DNA of 64,000 nucleotides. Origin: Planctomycetales bacterium 71-10 (GTDB taxonomy: Bacteria; Planctomycetota; Planctomycetia; Isosphaerales; Isosphaeraceae). The notes under the pieces were generated by a model. It did not search any database. It saw nothing but the letters and a program-made list of their open reading frames with translations, and was not told the origin of the DNA. Numbering within the stretch: position 1 is the first letter of the stretch; each line of letters opens with the position of its first letter. Location: contig MKTT01000050.1 in assembly GCA_001898385.1 (NCBI GenBank), positions 62,001 to 126,000 of the forward strand, in the 5' to 3' direction. The position numbers and the translations under genes were made by a program. Below are positions 16,801 through 25,830 of this stretch, one piece after another.

Positions 16801-17880
16801 TCAGTCGAGGGGCATGTCCGAGGCCCGGAGGACCGCGGCCTGGACGGCGAGGTCGTGCGCGGGGAGGAAGTCCGGGGCCTTCTCGCCCCGGATGACGCGC
16901 GCCATGTCGGCGGCGTCGTCGACGTATCGGGTGTATCGGGGCATCGTCAGGTCTTGATAGCCCTGGCGGTACGATCCGCGGGGCTTCGAGAAGGCCACGC
17001 GCACCGACGGGGCGTCGAGCGGCTGGATGTGGAAGGTCCCCTCGGAGCCGCAGACGGTCAGGTGGCGGCGATCGAAGCCCTCGACCTCCAGCGCGCTCGA
17101 CCGGACGGTGGCGGTCGCGCGGGGGTATTCGAACACGGCCAGCGCGTTGTCGACCAGCCCGTCGTCGTCCCGCGAGGAGTGGCGGGGGTAGGGCGTCACC
17201 CGATCCGGCGCGCCGAGCAGGCCGACGATCAGGTCGATGACGTGGCAGCCCAGCTCGAACATGATCCCGCCCCGGAACTCGGCGAACCGGGCCCGGTCGT
17301 CGGGCGGGACGACCTTGCTCATCACGGCGTGGACCTCGAAGACCTCGCCCAGCCATCCCTTCGCGATCACGTCCCGGAGCAGCGCGACGGCGGGGTTGTA
17401 TCGGAACATGTACCCCATCTGGACCCACAGGCCCTTCCGCGACGCGGCGTCCAGGATCCGCGCGTACTGCGGCAGCGACGCCCCGGCCGGCTTGTCCAGG
17501 TGGACGTGGAGCCCGCGTTCGACGCTCGCCTCGGCGGCGTCGAGCAGGTCGCGGACGTGGGTCTCGACCAGCACCGCCTGCAGGCCGGGCGTGGCGAACA
17601 GCTCGTCGCGGGTCATCCAGGGGAGTCCGCGATACGCCTCCTGGCCGGCGGCCTTCTCGCGGAGTTTCGCGTCCGGCTCGACGATCCCGACGACCTCGTA
17701 ATCCGCCGATTGACGATAGACGCCCAGCTTGCTCGCGTGCGCATGCCCGACGCCGATCTGCCCGATCTTGATCCGCGATCGTCCCTCCGCTCGCGCGGCC
17801 CCGCCGACGAGGGCCGAGGCCGCCGCCGCGGTTCCGGCTCCCTGGAGGAATCGGCGTCGGCCCAGTGGTGGTATGGTCAT
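16801..17880 (-). CDS. Gfo/Idh/MocA family oxidoreductase, Tat-exported
   Basis: A 359-residue NAD(P)-dependent sugar or cyclitol dehydrogenase homologue. Residues 6-30 carry a Tat-type leader (GRRRFLQG, then a hydrophobic Ala/Gly stretch). The Rossmann fold begins at KIGQIGVGHAHASK, and the family's GLHVHLDKP motif, with the conserved Lys-Pro, is present. The C-terminal domain includes ELGCHVIDL with the conserved His. Planctomycetes have many Tat-dependent members of this family that probably act on carbohydrates outside the cytoplasm. I chose ATG 17880; the longer frame upstream runs through a repeat element and would encode artefactual sequence. It lies 40 bp upstream of the GDSL hydrolase gene. 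Confidence 0.9.
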   Translation of the reverse strand: MTIPPLGRRRFLQGAGTAAAASALVGGAARAEGRSRIKIGQIGVGHAHASKLGVYRQSADYEVVGIVEPDAKLREKAAGQEAYRGLPWMTRDELFATPGLQAVLVETHVRDLLDAAEASVERGLHVHLDKPAGASLPQYARILDAASRKGLWVQMGYMFRYNPAVALLRDVIAKGWLGEVFEVHAVMSKVVPPDDRARFAEFRGGIMFELGCHVIDLIVGLLGAPDRVTPYPRHSSRDDDGLVDNALAVFEYPRATATVRSSALEVEGFDRRHLTVCGSEGTFHIQPLDAPSVRVAFSKPRGSYRQGYQDLTMPRYTRYVDDAADMARVIRGEKAPDFLPAHDLAVQAAVLRASDMPLD

Positions 17881-18179
17881 GGCGTCTTCTCCATCGAGAT
17901 CCGCGGCGACGAACTTCGGGCGTCCGTCGCGGCTGCATTGTGTCGCGACGGAGCCGCGCGGGAAAGACGTCGGTCCCGCGTCGCACGCATCCGGCCGGAA
18001 GAAATTCCGGAATCCTGGAATCCCGACGCCCGGGATGCGGATCGTATCGGGCGAGAGCGTCCGTCGTTCCTTGACAACTTGCGGGGATTGAAGACGACCG
18101 AGAAGGGCCGTCATGGTGAAGGGCCCGCCGGCATCGGTAGGGCCGATCGGCACGCGGGGTTCATGAGGGCCTGCGTGAA

Positions 18180-18343
18180 GTCCCCTCTCCCGCCGGGAGA
18201 GGGTGGACCGGAGGGCCGGGTGAGGGTCGTCGGACCTGTAGGCATAGCTCAGGCCCGGCGTCGGCGAGCCCGACATGCCCTCCGCGCTCCGGCGACCCTC
18301 ACCCGCCGCTGCGCGGCCGCCCTCTCCCGGCGGGAGAGGGGAC
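18180..18343 (+). repeat. REPIN-like repeat family B, copy 1
   Basis: A 164-bp element bounded by CCCTCTCCCG/CGGGAGAGGG hairpins. Short internal hairpins differ by arm: GGACCGGAGGGCC on the left and GCCG-ctg-CGGC on the right. The inner sequences GGTGAGGGTCGTCGG and CCGGCGACCCTCACC can pair. The second copy at 56023-56186 has exactly the same length and the same order of parts. It does not share sequence with family A but has the same architecture. Confidence 0.85.
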
Positions 18344-18380
18344 GTCGGATGGCGTGCGTGGTGATCGGAATCTCATTCGA

Positions 18381-18413
18381 TTTCGACGAACGGACCCAAT
18401 TTGGGCGTCGAAA
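18381..18413. repeat. Nested inverted repeat
   Basis: TTTCGACG (18381-18388) pairs perfectly with CGTCGAAA (18406-18413), and inside it CCCAA-t-TTGGG (18395-18405) forms a second stem. It lies downstream of the ceramidase-like gene on the minus strand, but no T-run follows in either direction, so a terminator role is unproven. Confidence 0.45.
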
Positions 18414-18523
18414 ATTGAGTCGTAAATGATTATTGAAAAGCGACTTACGTCGTTCGATATGCTTGCGACGCCGGGGCGACCGAAGCCAAACGAACCGCCC
18501 CGGCCGACGCGGCTTCGTCGGGC

Positions 18524-19837
18524 TCACCGAGACTTCACGGCCTCCTCGACGAGCTTCAGCGACTCGGAGATGAGGATCTCGCCGGTCTCCTCGCCGAGCG
18601 AGGTCCGGGAGATGTAGTCGTAGCGGGGGAAGCTGTGGAAGTCGACGCGGGTGAGGATGTAGCCGAAGGCGTCGTTGGTCAGGCCGAAGAGGAAGTTGGG
18701 GCCCGCGCCCATCTTCCGCTTGAGGTAGAAGCCGATGTTGGGGAGGGCCTCGCCGGGGATCGTCAGGATCCGGGCGTCGCCCAGCTCGACCAGGTTGATC
18801 CGGGTGGAGACCGTCCGGTCCTCGCCGCGAGGATACTTCAGCGGCGAGTGGACCACGACGGCCCACATCAGGTCGGACTCGACCGGCAGCTTGACGACCT
18901 TCGCGCGGCAGGCCAGTTTGGGGTCGTCCTGGAGCGGGGCGTCGGCGACGATCCGCAGGGCCTCGCCGGCCATGAGGCGGCCGATGCGCAGGCACTCGTC
19001 CCAGGTGCGGGCGTCCTTCCAGTAGCCGCGGACGGGGTCGCCCGGCTCGTCGAGGAGGCGGTTGTCGGCCGTGACCATGCCCCCCTGGGCGCCGTTCATA
19101 AACAGGGCGACCCCGCCGGCCTTCGCCTCCAGCTCGTCGCAGAGGGGGCCGACCAAGTCGGGGCCGAGGATCCCGACCTCGTTCCCCAGGACTTCGGGGT
19201 GGACGGCGTAGTTGACCAGCGTCGCGATCGCCTCGCCGTCGCCTCGGACGGCCTGGATCACGCCCATGCGGCGGTCGTACAGGTCGGGCGCATAATAGTT
19301 GTAGGCGATCCGCCCCTTCGCCTCGTCCGTCGCCACCCGGATCCGCGCCGGTTCGAGGCGGTCGATCGCCTCGTTCAGGGCCTCGGCGGCCCGGCGGCAG
19401 ACGAGGTCCATGTAGGCCAGGTCGCCGGAGTGCCCCCCCTTGCCGTCGGGCAGGGCGTAGCAATCGGGCGCGCTGTGCGTGTGCGTCGATCCGATCAGGA
19501 TGTTATCGGCGGCGATGCGCGGGACCAGGGCCCGGACGCGATCGGCCAGGACCGAGGGGAAGCCCAGGAGGTCCAGGGCGACGACGCCGACCGTCACGTC
19601 CCCCTTGCGGATCACCAGGGCGCGGGCCGTCAGCTCGCCCCGCTTCTCCTTCGCGGGACGGGTCGGGCCCATGCCGCCGGAAATCGGCAGGAGCGGATCG
19701 GGCGTGATGATTCGGACGGAGGCCCCTGCTAGAATCTCGGCCCGTGCCGTCGCGGCGGTCGACGCGAGCAGCAGGGCCAGGCCGAGGGCCGGGGCGGCGA
19801 GGCGGAAGGCCCGGGCGCGATTGCGGTCGGCGATCAT
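18524..19837 (-). CDS. Secreted neutral/alkaline ceramidase N-domain-like protein
   Basis: A 437-residue exported hydrolase-like protein. The signal peptide is residues 1-33 (hydrophobic LALLLAS, then ATARA). The body matches the neutral/alkaline non-lysosomal ceramidase N-terminal domain (PF04734-like), with GASVRIITP near the start, the metal-binding THTHSAPD motif, VNYAVHPEVLG and NGAQGG. It lacks the C-terminal domain of full ceramidases, which are about 650-750 residues. In planctomycetes such short members are common and their substrate is not established. Start ATG 19837 has GGAGG eight bases upstream. It is divergent from the epimerase at 19941. Confidence 0.85.
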   Translation of the reverse strand: MIADRNRARAFRLAAPALGLALLLASTAATARAEILAGASVRIITPDPLLPISGGMGPTRPAKEKRGELTARALVIRKGDVTVGVVALDLLGFPSVLADRVRALVPRIAADNILIGSTHTHSAPDCYALPDGKGGHSGDLAYMDLVCRRAAEALNEAIDRLEPARIRVATDEAKGRIAYNYYAPDLYDRRMGVIQAVRGDGEAIATLVNYAVHPEVLGNEVGILGPDLVGPLCDELEAKAGGVALFMNGAQGGMVTADNRLLDEPGDPVRGYWKDARTWDECLRIGRLMAGEALRIVADAPLQDDPKLACRAKVVKLPVESDLMWAVVVHSPLKYPRGEDRTVSTRINLVELGDARILTIPGEALPNIGFYLKRKMGAGPNFLFGLTNDAFGYILTRVDFHSFPRYDYISRTSLGEETGEILISESLKLVEEAVKSR

Positions 19838-19940
19838 CGAGGCGGCCTCCGGGGGCGAAGTTCCGGGGCGCCGTCGATCTCGCCGGCACCCGACGCGCCT
19901 TATGCTACAGGCCGGGCGATCGCGACGAAACGGGGGGGCG

Positions 19941-20945
19941 ATGAGCGGGCTGACGACCGTCACCGGGGGCGCGGGATTCATCGGCGGCCACCTCGTGGAA
20001 CTGCTGGCCTCGCGCGGCGAGGCCGTCCGCGTCGTCGAGCGGCCCGGGGCCGACACGTCCCACCTCCCGCCCGGCGTCGAGGTGGTCTTCGCCGACGTCC
20101 GGCGTCGCGAGGGCCTGGACGACGCCCTCCGCGGCAGCCGCTTCGTCTACCATCTCGCCGCCAACCCCAACCTCTGGGCGCCCGACCGGGCCGAGTTCGA
20201 CGCGGTCAACCACCGGGGGACCGTGCACGTCCTCGACGCCGCGCTCGCGGCCGGGGCGGAGCGGATCCTGCACACGAGCACCGAGAGCATCCTGACCAAG
20301 GCCGTCGCGAGCGGCCCCATCGACGAGGACGTCCGCATCGAGGAGTCCGACGCCGTGGGGCCCTACTGCCTCTCGAAGCTCCGGGCCGAGAACTACGCGA
20401 TGAAGCTCGCCCGCGAGGGGAAGCCGGTCGTGGTCGCCAACCCGACCATGCCGGTCGGCCCCGGGGACCGCGGCGGCTCGCCCCCGACCCGACTCATCCG
20501 CGACTTCTGCCGCGGGGCGCTGCCGGCCGTCCTCGACTGCACCCTGAACCTCATCGACGTCCGCGACGTCGCCCTCGGCCTGACGCGGGTGATGGAGGTC
20601 GGCCGCGCCGGGAAACGCTACCTGCTGGGCGGGGAGAACCTCTCCCTCGTGGAGCTGTTCGGCCTCCTCTCCGAGGCGACCGGACGCCCCGCCCCGCGAT
20701 GGCGGGTCCCCTACGCGCTCGGCCTGGGGTTCGCCCACCTCAGCGAATTCTGGGCGGACCACGTCTCGGGCCGGCCCCCCCAGGCGAGCGTCACCGGGCT
20801 GAGGTTGGCCCGGCGCCTCATGCACTTCGACGCCTCGCGAAGCCTCCGCGAGCTGGGGCTGGAGCCGAGGCCGATCCGGGAATCCGTCGAGGAAGCCGTC
20901 GCTTGGCTGCAACTTCCGGGGGCCGGGGGGACGATAAGGGGGTGA
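19941..20945 (+). CDS. NAD-dependent epimerase/dehydratase (extended SDR)
   Basis: A 334-residue extended short-chain dehydrogenase. Visible motifs are the Rossmann loop TGGAGFIGGHL at residues 8-18, the conserved VYHLAAN segment, and the active-site Tyr and Lys in YCLSKLRAEN. The LWAPDRAEFDAVNHRGT region resembles hopanoid-associated sugar epimerases (HpnA group), and members of this bacterial family make hopanoids, so that assignment is possible but not proven. It could equally be a nucleotide-sugar epimerase. The ATG at 19941 sits 7 nt after a run of seven G. It is a single gene with a long noncoding region behind it. Confidence 0.85.
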   Translation: MSGLTTVTGGAGFIGGHLVELLASRGEAVRVVERPGADTSHLPPGVEVVFADVRRREGLDDALRGSRFVYHLAANPNLWAPDRAEFDAVNHRGTVHVLDAALAAGAERILHTSTESILTKAVASGPIDEDVRIEESDAVGPYCLSKLRAENYAMKLAREGKPVVVANPTMPVGPGDRGGSPPTRLIRDFCRGALPAVLDCTLNLIDVRDVALGLTRVMEVGRAGKRYLLGGENLSLVELFGLLSEATGRPAPRWRVPYALGLGFAHLSEFWADHVSGRPPQASVTGLRLARRLMHFDASRSLRELGLEPRPIRESVEEAVAWLQLPGAGGTIRG

Positions 20946-21384
20946 AGGGACGGGGCCCGAGGAGGCCCGGGATTGGGATTGGTTGGAATGGTTCGATTCG
21001 GTGATTTGATGCTGTTATGATCGATCGGCCGGCCGCCCGTGGGCCGGCCCCACGAATGCCGGGGCGGGGGCCCCCGAGCGGGGACGGCCCGCGAAAGGAG
21101 GGGCCTCGGCGCAAGATCGACGGCTCGAAGGATTTAGATGTCTGGCGAACGAAACGGATCGGGGTCGTGGAAATTTCGAAGAATTTCGTGTCGCGTAGCC
21201 GGCGATTCGCCGGTTCCTAACTCTTGAGGTTGTAGGTGCGGGCCCCGGCGAGCCCCGTCCCGGGCCGGCGCATCGGTTTTTGACGTAGCCGTGCGGGATC
21301 GAGTTCGATTATAGTAGGTTTCCTGTCCTTCCGCGGCGGAGCCTGCCTCCGACCGTCGGCGGCGTCGTTCGAGGATCAAGTCCC
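20946..21384. other. Intergenic region, 439 bp, upstream of the FHA pair
   Basis: No gene is supported. It holds two strong inverted repeats. GGCCGGCC occurs twice, at 21027-21034 and 21042-21049, around a 7-nt loop. CCGGCGA-t-TCGCCGG lies at 21199-21213. Between about 21290 and 21330 the sequence turns AT-richer, with a TATAGT box at 21313-21318 that could be the -10 element of the FHA genes, although a -35 box at proper spacing is not clear. Confidence 0.45.
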
Positions 21385-21957
21385 ATGAACGCCCGTCTCG
21401 TGGCCCTCGACGAAGGTCCAGACATCGATCTGGATCGCGCCATGGTCGTGGTGGGACGCCATCCCGCGTGCGACGCCCGGCTCGACTCCCTCCGCGTCTC
21501 GCGTCATCATTGCTGCATGATGCCCGACAACGGCGAGCTGCTGGTGCGGGACCTGGGGAGCACCAACGGCATCCGGATCAACGGCCAGCGGGTGGAGATC
21601 GGCCGGCTCCGGGTGGGGGACGAGTTGTCCATCGCCCACATCCGCTACCGCCTGGACACCGGCGCGGGCCACGACCGGACGCTCGCCGATTCGTCGTCGG
21701 CGGCCGCCCTGCACGTCCCGCGGTCGCCCGACCTGTCGCCGTCCTCGCCGGCGTCGCCCCCGGCCAACGGGGTGGGGACCCACGGCCCGCCCGACGAGAA
21801 CGCCCTGGCCGCCGCGGTGCGGAAGGTCCTGCCGTCGTCGGTCGCCAACCGCTGCAAGATCGAGGTGATCGTCCGCATGGACGACGAGCCCTCCGCGCCG
21901 CCGCATGCGACGCCGGTCGGCCTCTCCAGCTCGCACGCGGACGGGGTGGCGGAATGA
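21385..21957 (+). CDS. FHA-domain protein 1
   Basis: A 190-residue cytoplasmic protein. Residues 10-90 form a forkhead-associated domain, which binds phosphothreonine peptides: VVVGRHPACDARLDS, then VSRHHCCM, then VRDLGSTNGIRING. The conserved Gly-Arg, Ser-x-x-His and Asn-Gly residues are all present. The C-terminal half is Pro/Ser/Ala-rich and has no domain that I recognise. Such proteins usually read the output of Ser/Thr kinases, and a Hanks-type kinase is encoded about 9 kb away in this window, but no direct link is shown. Its stop overlaps the start of the second FHA gene by ATGA. Confidence 0.9.
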   Translation: MNARLVALDEGPDIDLDRAMVVVGRHPACDARLDSLRVSRHHCCMMPDNGELLVRDLGSTNGIRINGQRVEIGRLRVGDELSIAHIRYRLDTGAGHDRTLADSSSAAALHVPRSPDLSPSSPASPPANGVGTHGPPDENALAAAVRKVLPSSVANRCKIEVIVRMDDEPSAPPHATPVGLSSSHADGVAE

Positions 21958-22322
21958 GCCTCAGGCTGACGCCGCTGGTGAAGGGGAGCGGCCCGACCGT
22001 CCTCCTGCAACGCCCCATCTACCTCGTCGGGCGGCACCCGGAGTGCGACCTCCAGCTCGAACTCCCCAAGGTCTCGCGCCGGCATTGCTGCTTCGCCCTG
22101 GCCTACGACCGGCTCGTGGTCCGCGACCTGGGGAGCCGCAACGGGATCCGGGTCAACGGCCGCGAGGTCGTCGAGACCCAGCTCTTCCGCGGCGACGAGG
22201 TGGCGATCGGCCCGCTGATCTATCGCGTCGAGCAGGACGCCGTCGCCGGGGGACCCGCCCCCGGACGGCCCCCCGCGGCCGAGGGGCCGGAGATCGACCT
22301 GGTCCCCCTCGACGACGTCTGA
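21954..22322 (+). CDS. FHA-domain protein 2
   Basis: A 122-residue, almost single-domain FHA protein, coupled to the upstream paralogue by an ATGA overlap. The motifs are IYLVGRHPECDLQLE, VSRRHCCFA and VRDLGSRNGIRVNG, so phosphothreonine-binding residues are intact. The shared and unusual His-Cys-Cys after the SR[H/R] motif shows that both genes come from one duplication. The C-terminus is short, Pro-rich and acidic. As a minimal reader module it might pair with the longer first protein on one phosphorylated partner. This is inference only. Confidence 0.9.
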   Translation: MSLRLTPLVKGSGPTVLLQRPIYLVGRHPECDLQLELPKVSRRHCCFALAYDRLVVRDLGSRNGIRVNGREVVETQLFRGDEVAIGPLIYRVEQDAVAGGPAPGRPPAAEGPEIDLVPLDDV

Positions 22323-22394
22323 TCCGCCCGGCCCCGGCGACCGCGATCCTCGGCGCATCCCGAACCGCCGCCGATCGATGCGAGGGAGGTTGCG

Positions 22395-22424
22395 TTGTAG
22401 ATTTCGGGCCGCACGGTGTTATAT
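22395..22424 (+). promoter_or_regulatory. Possible promoter of the Gly/Tyr-rich secreted protein gene
   Basis: TTGTAG (22395-22400) and TTATAT (22419-22424) are 18 bp apart in an otherwise GC-rich gap, which gives a reasonable sigma-70-type promoter. The coding start follows about 170 bp later, so the transcript would have a long leader. Confidence 0.4.
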
Positions 22425-22592
22425 TTCAAGGACGAGGCTTGATCGGGGCGTCGATGCGCGGTCGCACCCTCTATGTGCGTCGACGGCGACGCTCCGACCA
22501 TCCGGGCCGCATACACCACCCTTCACCCGCGCGTCGCGCGGGCGGGGTCGCGGGGATTGGGCAACGACGACACCCGATGAGGTAGAACCATC

Positions 22593-23723
22593 ATGCGGAA
22601 ACGAATGATCCCCGCCGCCCTGGGGCTGGCGGTCGCCCTGACCTTCCCCGCGGGCCAGTGCCGGGCCCAGTGGGGCTATGGCATGTACGGCGGCTACGGC
22701 GGCTACGGCTGGGGCGGCTGGGGGGCCGGCTCGACGGTCCAGGGGAGCGTCGCCCAGGGGCTGGGCATGTTCGCCATGGGCGCCGGCGTCTACAACGAGA
22801 AGACGGCCGTCGCCAACTCGATCAACACCGACACCGTCATGCGGTGGAACCAGTACGTCTACGAGTCCCAGAAGGAGGCCACCCGGCAATACTACGGGCG
22901 GCGGGACGCGAACATCGCGAAGAACAAGGAAGCGTTCAACTCCAACATGGACCGCATCCTGAACAACCCGTCGCTGCGGGACATTCAGCAGGGCGACGCC
23001 CTGAACGCGATCCTCGACCAGCTCTCCGACCCGCGGATCCCGGTCTCGGCCCTGCGGACCATCGACGCCCCCGTCGACGCCGCGCTGGTCCAGCAGATCC
23101 CCTTCGTCAACGCCTCCGAGGCGATCTCGATCAGCCTCGCCGGCCTCCGCGACGCCGCCAAGTGGCCCGCCCGGCTCCGCGACCCTCGGCTCGAAGGCGA
23201 GCAGAAGGACTTCGACAAGCTCGTCGTCCAGGCCCGCAAGGAGGCCGAGACGGGCGGCGAGATCGCGCCCGAGACCCTCGACCAGCTCCGCGGCGTCGCC
23301 AAGCGAATCAAGGACAAGCTGACCGAGATGCCCCTCACCAACGAGGCCGAGGATCGGAACGCCCTGAACTTCGCCCGCACCCTGGTCGCCATGACCCGCA
23401 TGCTGGAGAAGCCGAACGTCGAGGCGGTGCTCGGCGAGCTGCGGCGGATCGAGAAGACGGACGTGAACCACCTCCTGGGGTTCATGCACACCTTCAACCT
23501 GCGGTTCGGCCCCGCCACCACCCCCGAGCAGCGGACGGCCTACTCGCAGCTCTTCCCGACGATGGACGGCGTCCGCGACAAGCTCCTCGCCGAGCTGAAG
23601 CTGCCCGAAGCCTCGCCGACCTACAAGGCCCAGCCCCACGACTTCTTCTCGGCCATGGGCGACGAGCAGCTCCACGGCAAGAAGCCCGAAGCGACCCCGG
23701 CCCCGCCGGCGCCGCAGCCCTGA
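22593..23723 (+). CDS. Secreted protein with Gly/Tyr/Trp-rich N-terminus, unknown function
   Basis: A 376-residue exported protein. A signal peptide spans about residues 1-26 and ends near CRAQ. A short low-complexity segment of repeated YGGYG and WGGWG units follows, and then a mainly alpha-helical body with many Asn, Gln, Arg and Glu. The C-terminus is rich in Pro, Ala and Lys. I recognise no catalytic motif. Proteins with this layout occur in planctomycetes as family-specific unknowns; the Gly/Tyr segment suggests interaction with a surface or matrix. The gene stands alone behind a possible promoter and ends in a strong terminator shared with the convergent DUF885 gene. Confidence 0.75.
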   Translation: MRKRMIPAALGLAVALTFPAGQCRAQWGYGMYGGYGGYGWGGWGAGSTVQGSVAQGLGMFAMGAGVYNEKTAVANSINTDTVMRWNQYVYESQKEATRQYYGRRDANIAKNKEAFNSNMDRILNNPSLRDIQQGDALNAILDQLSDPRIPVSALRTIDAPVDAALVQQIPFVNASEAISISLAGLRDAAKWPARLRDPRLEGEQKDFDKLVVQARKEAETGGEIAPETLDQLRGVAKRIKDKLTEMPLTNEAEDRNALNFARTLVAMTRMLEKPNVEAVLGELRRIEKTDVNHLLGFMHTFNLRFGPATTPEQRTAYSQLFPTMDGVRDKLLAELKLPEASPTYKAQPHDFFSAMGDEQLHGKKPEATPAPPAPQP

Positions 23724-23761
23724 CCAGGGCCGCATCGACCTTCCAAGACCGGCCCGATCTC

Positions 23762-23797
23762 GGCCCCGCCGCGAGCCCATCGCGGCGGGGCCTCGTC
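23762..23797. terminator. Strong hairpin between convergent genes
   Basis: GGCCCCGCCGCGA (23762-23774) pairs perfectly over 13 bp with TCGCGGCGGGGCC (23780-23792) around a 5-nt loop. It lies 39 bp after the stop of the + strand gene and 19 bp from the stop of the minus-strand gene. The T-rich tail is weak (tcgtcgtctt), but position and stability suit a bidirectional terminator. Confidence 0.7.
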
Positions 23798-23810
23798 GTC
23801 TTCGGGCCGC

Positions 23811-25586
23811 TCACTCCGCCCCGACTCCCAGCCTCGCCCGCACGAGCCGGGGCAGGTGCTTCACGGGGATCGTCCCCTCGCCCAATACGGCCTCGTGATA
23901 CCGGGCCAGGTCGAACCCCTCCCCCATCTCGCGCTGGATCGACCGGCGCAGGCGCACGAACGCCGTGCGGCCGACGAAGTAGGTCGAGAGCTGGCACGAC
24001 GACTGCTTGGCCCGGATGATCTTCCCGGTCGCCTCGCCGTCGGTCTGGAACGCCCGGCCCACGAGCAGTTCGCGGGCCTCGTCGTCGGTCATGCCGTCGC
24101 AGTGCATCTTGCGGTCCAGGATCGCGTTGACGACGGCCCGCAGGTAGAACTTGAGCTGCTGGAGCCGCAACGGCAGGTCCCCCTCGCCGAAGCCCTGGTC
24201 GAGCATCATCTGCTCGGTGTAGACGGCCCAGCCCTCGGCGAACGTCCCGGACGACAGCACCTTGCGGATCGGGCTCGGGCAGCGGTTGCTGTATTCGAGC
24301 TGGACGTAGTGGCCGGGGTACGCCTCGTGGATCGTGAGGATCTGGAGCATCGCCCGGTTGTACTCGCGCAGGAGGCTCTCGGCGCGTTCGGGGGTCCAGT
24401 CGGCCGGGGGCGGGCTGATGGCGTACTCGCTGCCGCCGCGGGCGTCGAGCGGGGGCGCGGGGTTCAGGTAGGCCACCGAGTTGCCCCGCATGAACTCCGG
24501 CATCTCGATGATCCGGCACTGGTCGGGCTCGGGGAGGGCCAGGATCTTGCGGTCGCGGATGAAGTCCTTGATCCGGGCGACGGTCGCGCGGGCATCGTCG
24601 ACCAGGGTCTCGGCCGTGCCGTGGTCGTCGCCGATCCTCGCCAGGACGCGGCGGGTCATCTCGCGACGGCCGGCCTCGTCGTCGGGCGGCACGACCTCGC
24701 CGGGGAAGTAGCCGGCCCACAGGTGGCGGGCGAAGGCGGCCATCTCGGCCTCGACCCGCCTCGCCTCGGCCTCGGCCTCGGCGAGCACCTCGTCGGCCGT
24801 GATCCCGGCGTCCAGCTCGTAGTCGAGCTTCTTCACGAACTTCTCGCGGCCGATCCGCCACTCCTCGGTGCTGCGGGGGAGGACGTCCGACCTGAGGAAC
24901 TCGACGTAGGACTCCAGGTCGCCGGCCAGCTTCGCGGCGGCCTCGGCCAGGTCGCCCTCGCCGGGCTTGTCGCCGGCCAGGAGGAACAGGTCGTTCTTGT
25001 AGAAGGCGACGGCCCCCTCGGCCTGCCGGATCGCCGTCTCCACCTTCACGCGAGGGGCCCGGCCGATCGTCCGCCGCGCGACTTCCAGGATCCGCGGGGC
25101 TTCCTGGATGCGCCTGAGGGCGTTCCGCCGGTTGATCTCCTTCGGGAGCGTCGACTGGGTGAGCAGCAGGTAGACGCTGTTCGTGACGTAGTCGCCGTAG
25201 ACCCGCGGGTCCTCGCGGAAGGGGTCGAAGGTCTCGCGGAGCCAGATCGAGGCTTCGAGGCTCCGCCGGAAGATGTCCAGGTCCACGCGGCCGGCCGGGG
25301 TCAGCTTCGCGGGGTCGATCTCGCGGCCGAGGCGGTCGAGCGTCGCCTTCTGGAAATCGAGGTTCGACCGCCGGGCCTCGGGCGAGACGTCGTCCAGCCG
25401 GTCGTCGTGCGAGTGGTCGCCGAGGGCGGTGGCCGTGGCGGGCTCGCGGCGGAACAGCTCCTTCAGGTAGGCGTCGAAGGCGGCGTCCAGGCGGGCGTCC
25501 TCGGCACCGTCGTCGGCGAGCGTCGGCGCGGACGCGAGGAGGCAAGCGGCGAGGGCGGCGGCCTTCGCGAAAGGTCGGCGATTCAT
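23811..25586 (-). CDS. DUF885 family secreted metallopeptidase-like protein
   Basis: A 591-residue exported protein with a signal peptide ending at about residue 24 (SAPTLA). The body is helical and fits DUF885, a family related to zinc carboxypeptidases. The zinc-binding HEAYPGHY and the downstream EGWAVYTE, with its metal-ligand Glu, are both present in the last third. The length is normal for the family. It probably trims peptides in the periplasm; the substrate is unknown. It is a single gene that converges on the Gly/Tyr-rich protein gene and diverges from the histidine-phosphatase-like gene. Confidence 0.88.
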   Translation of the reverse strand: MNRRPFAKAAALAACLLASAPTLADDGAEDARLDAAFDAYLKELFRREPATATALGDHSHDDRLDDVSPEARRSNLDFQKATLDRLGREIDPAKLTPAGRVDLDIFRRSLEASIWLRETFDPFREDPRVYGDYVTNSVYLLLTQSTLPKEINRRNALRRIQEAPRILEVARRTIGRAPRVKVETAIRQAEGAVAFYKNDLFLLAGDKPGEGDLAEAAAKLAGDLESYVEFLRSDVLPRSTEEWRIGREKFVKKLDYELDAGITADEVLAEAEAEARRVEAEMAAFARHLWAGYFPGEVVPPDDEAGRREMTRRVLARIGDDHGTAETLVDDARATVARIKDFIRDRKILALPEPDQCRIIEMPEFMRGNSVAYLNPAPPLDARGGSEYAISPPPADWTPERAESLLREYNRAMLQILTIHEAYPGHYVQLEYSNRCPSPIRKVLSSGTFAEGWAVYTEQMMLDQGFGEGDLPLRLQQLKFYLRAVVNAILDRKMHCDGMTDDEARELLVGRAFQTDGEATGKIIRAKQSSCQLSTYFVGRTAFVRLRRSIQREMGEGFDLARYHEAVLGEGTIPVKHLPRLVRARLGVGAE

Positions 25587-25830
25587 GGGGTGGTTCCAGG
25601 GCGTGGCCGGCGACGCGGCCCGCGGGTCGGAATCTTGTCAAACGAGGGGCGGGATGGTAGAACGAGACGATACGACGGGAGGGGTTCACCCGTCAACCAA
25701 GGGGAGGTCCCGCGGTCGACTCGGTCCGGCTCCGGCCCGGATGCTCGCGAACCCGACCCCTCGGCCCGACCGGCCCGCCCCCCCGCCGGGACGACGACCG
25801 CGTCGCCCCCGCCGACCCCGACGAGAAACG

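Larger units (their letters stand above)
17881..18523. other. Intergenic region, 643 bp, with repeat B1 and a nested inverted repeat
   Basis: This gap separates two minus-strand genes. It holds a 164-bp family B repeat (18180-18343) and an AT-richer tail with a nested inverted repeat. I see no convincing gene in it; open frames crossing the repeat give the repeated peptide pattern typical of translated REP elements. Confidence 0.6.

Noticed and set aside
17881-18276. N-terminal extension of the Gfo/Idh/MocA protein
   Set aside because: The extension translates the family B repeat and gives the peptide style seen wherever such repeats are translated. The Tat leader at ATG 17880 is the natural start.
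18180-18343. CRISPR-like repeat
   Set aside because: The element is dispersed, not tandem, has no regular spacers and no cas genes are near.
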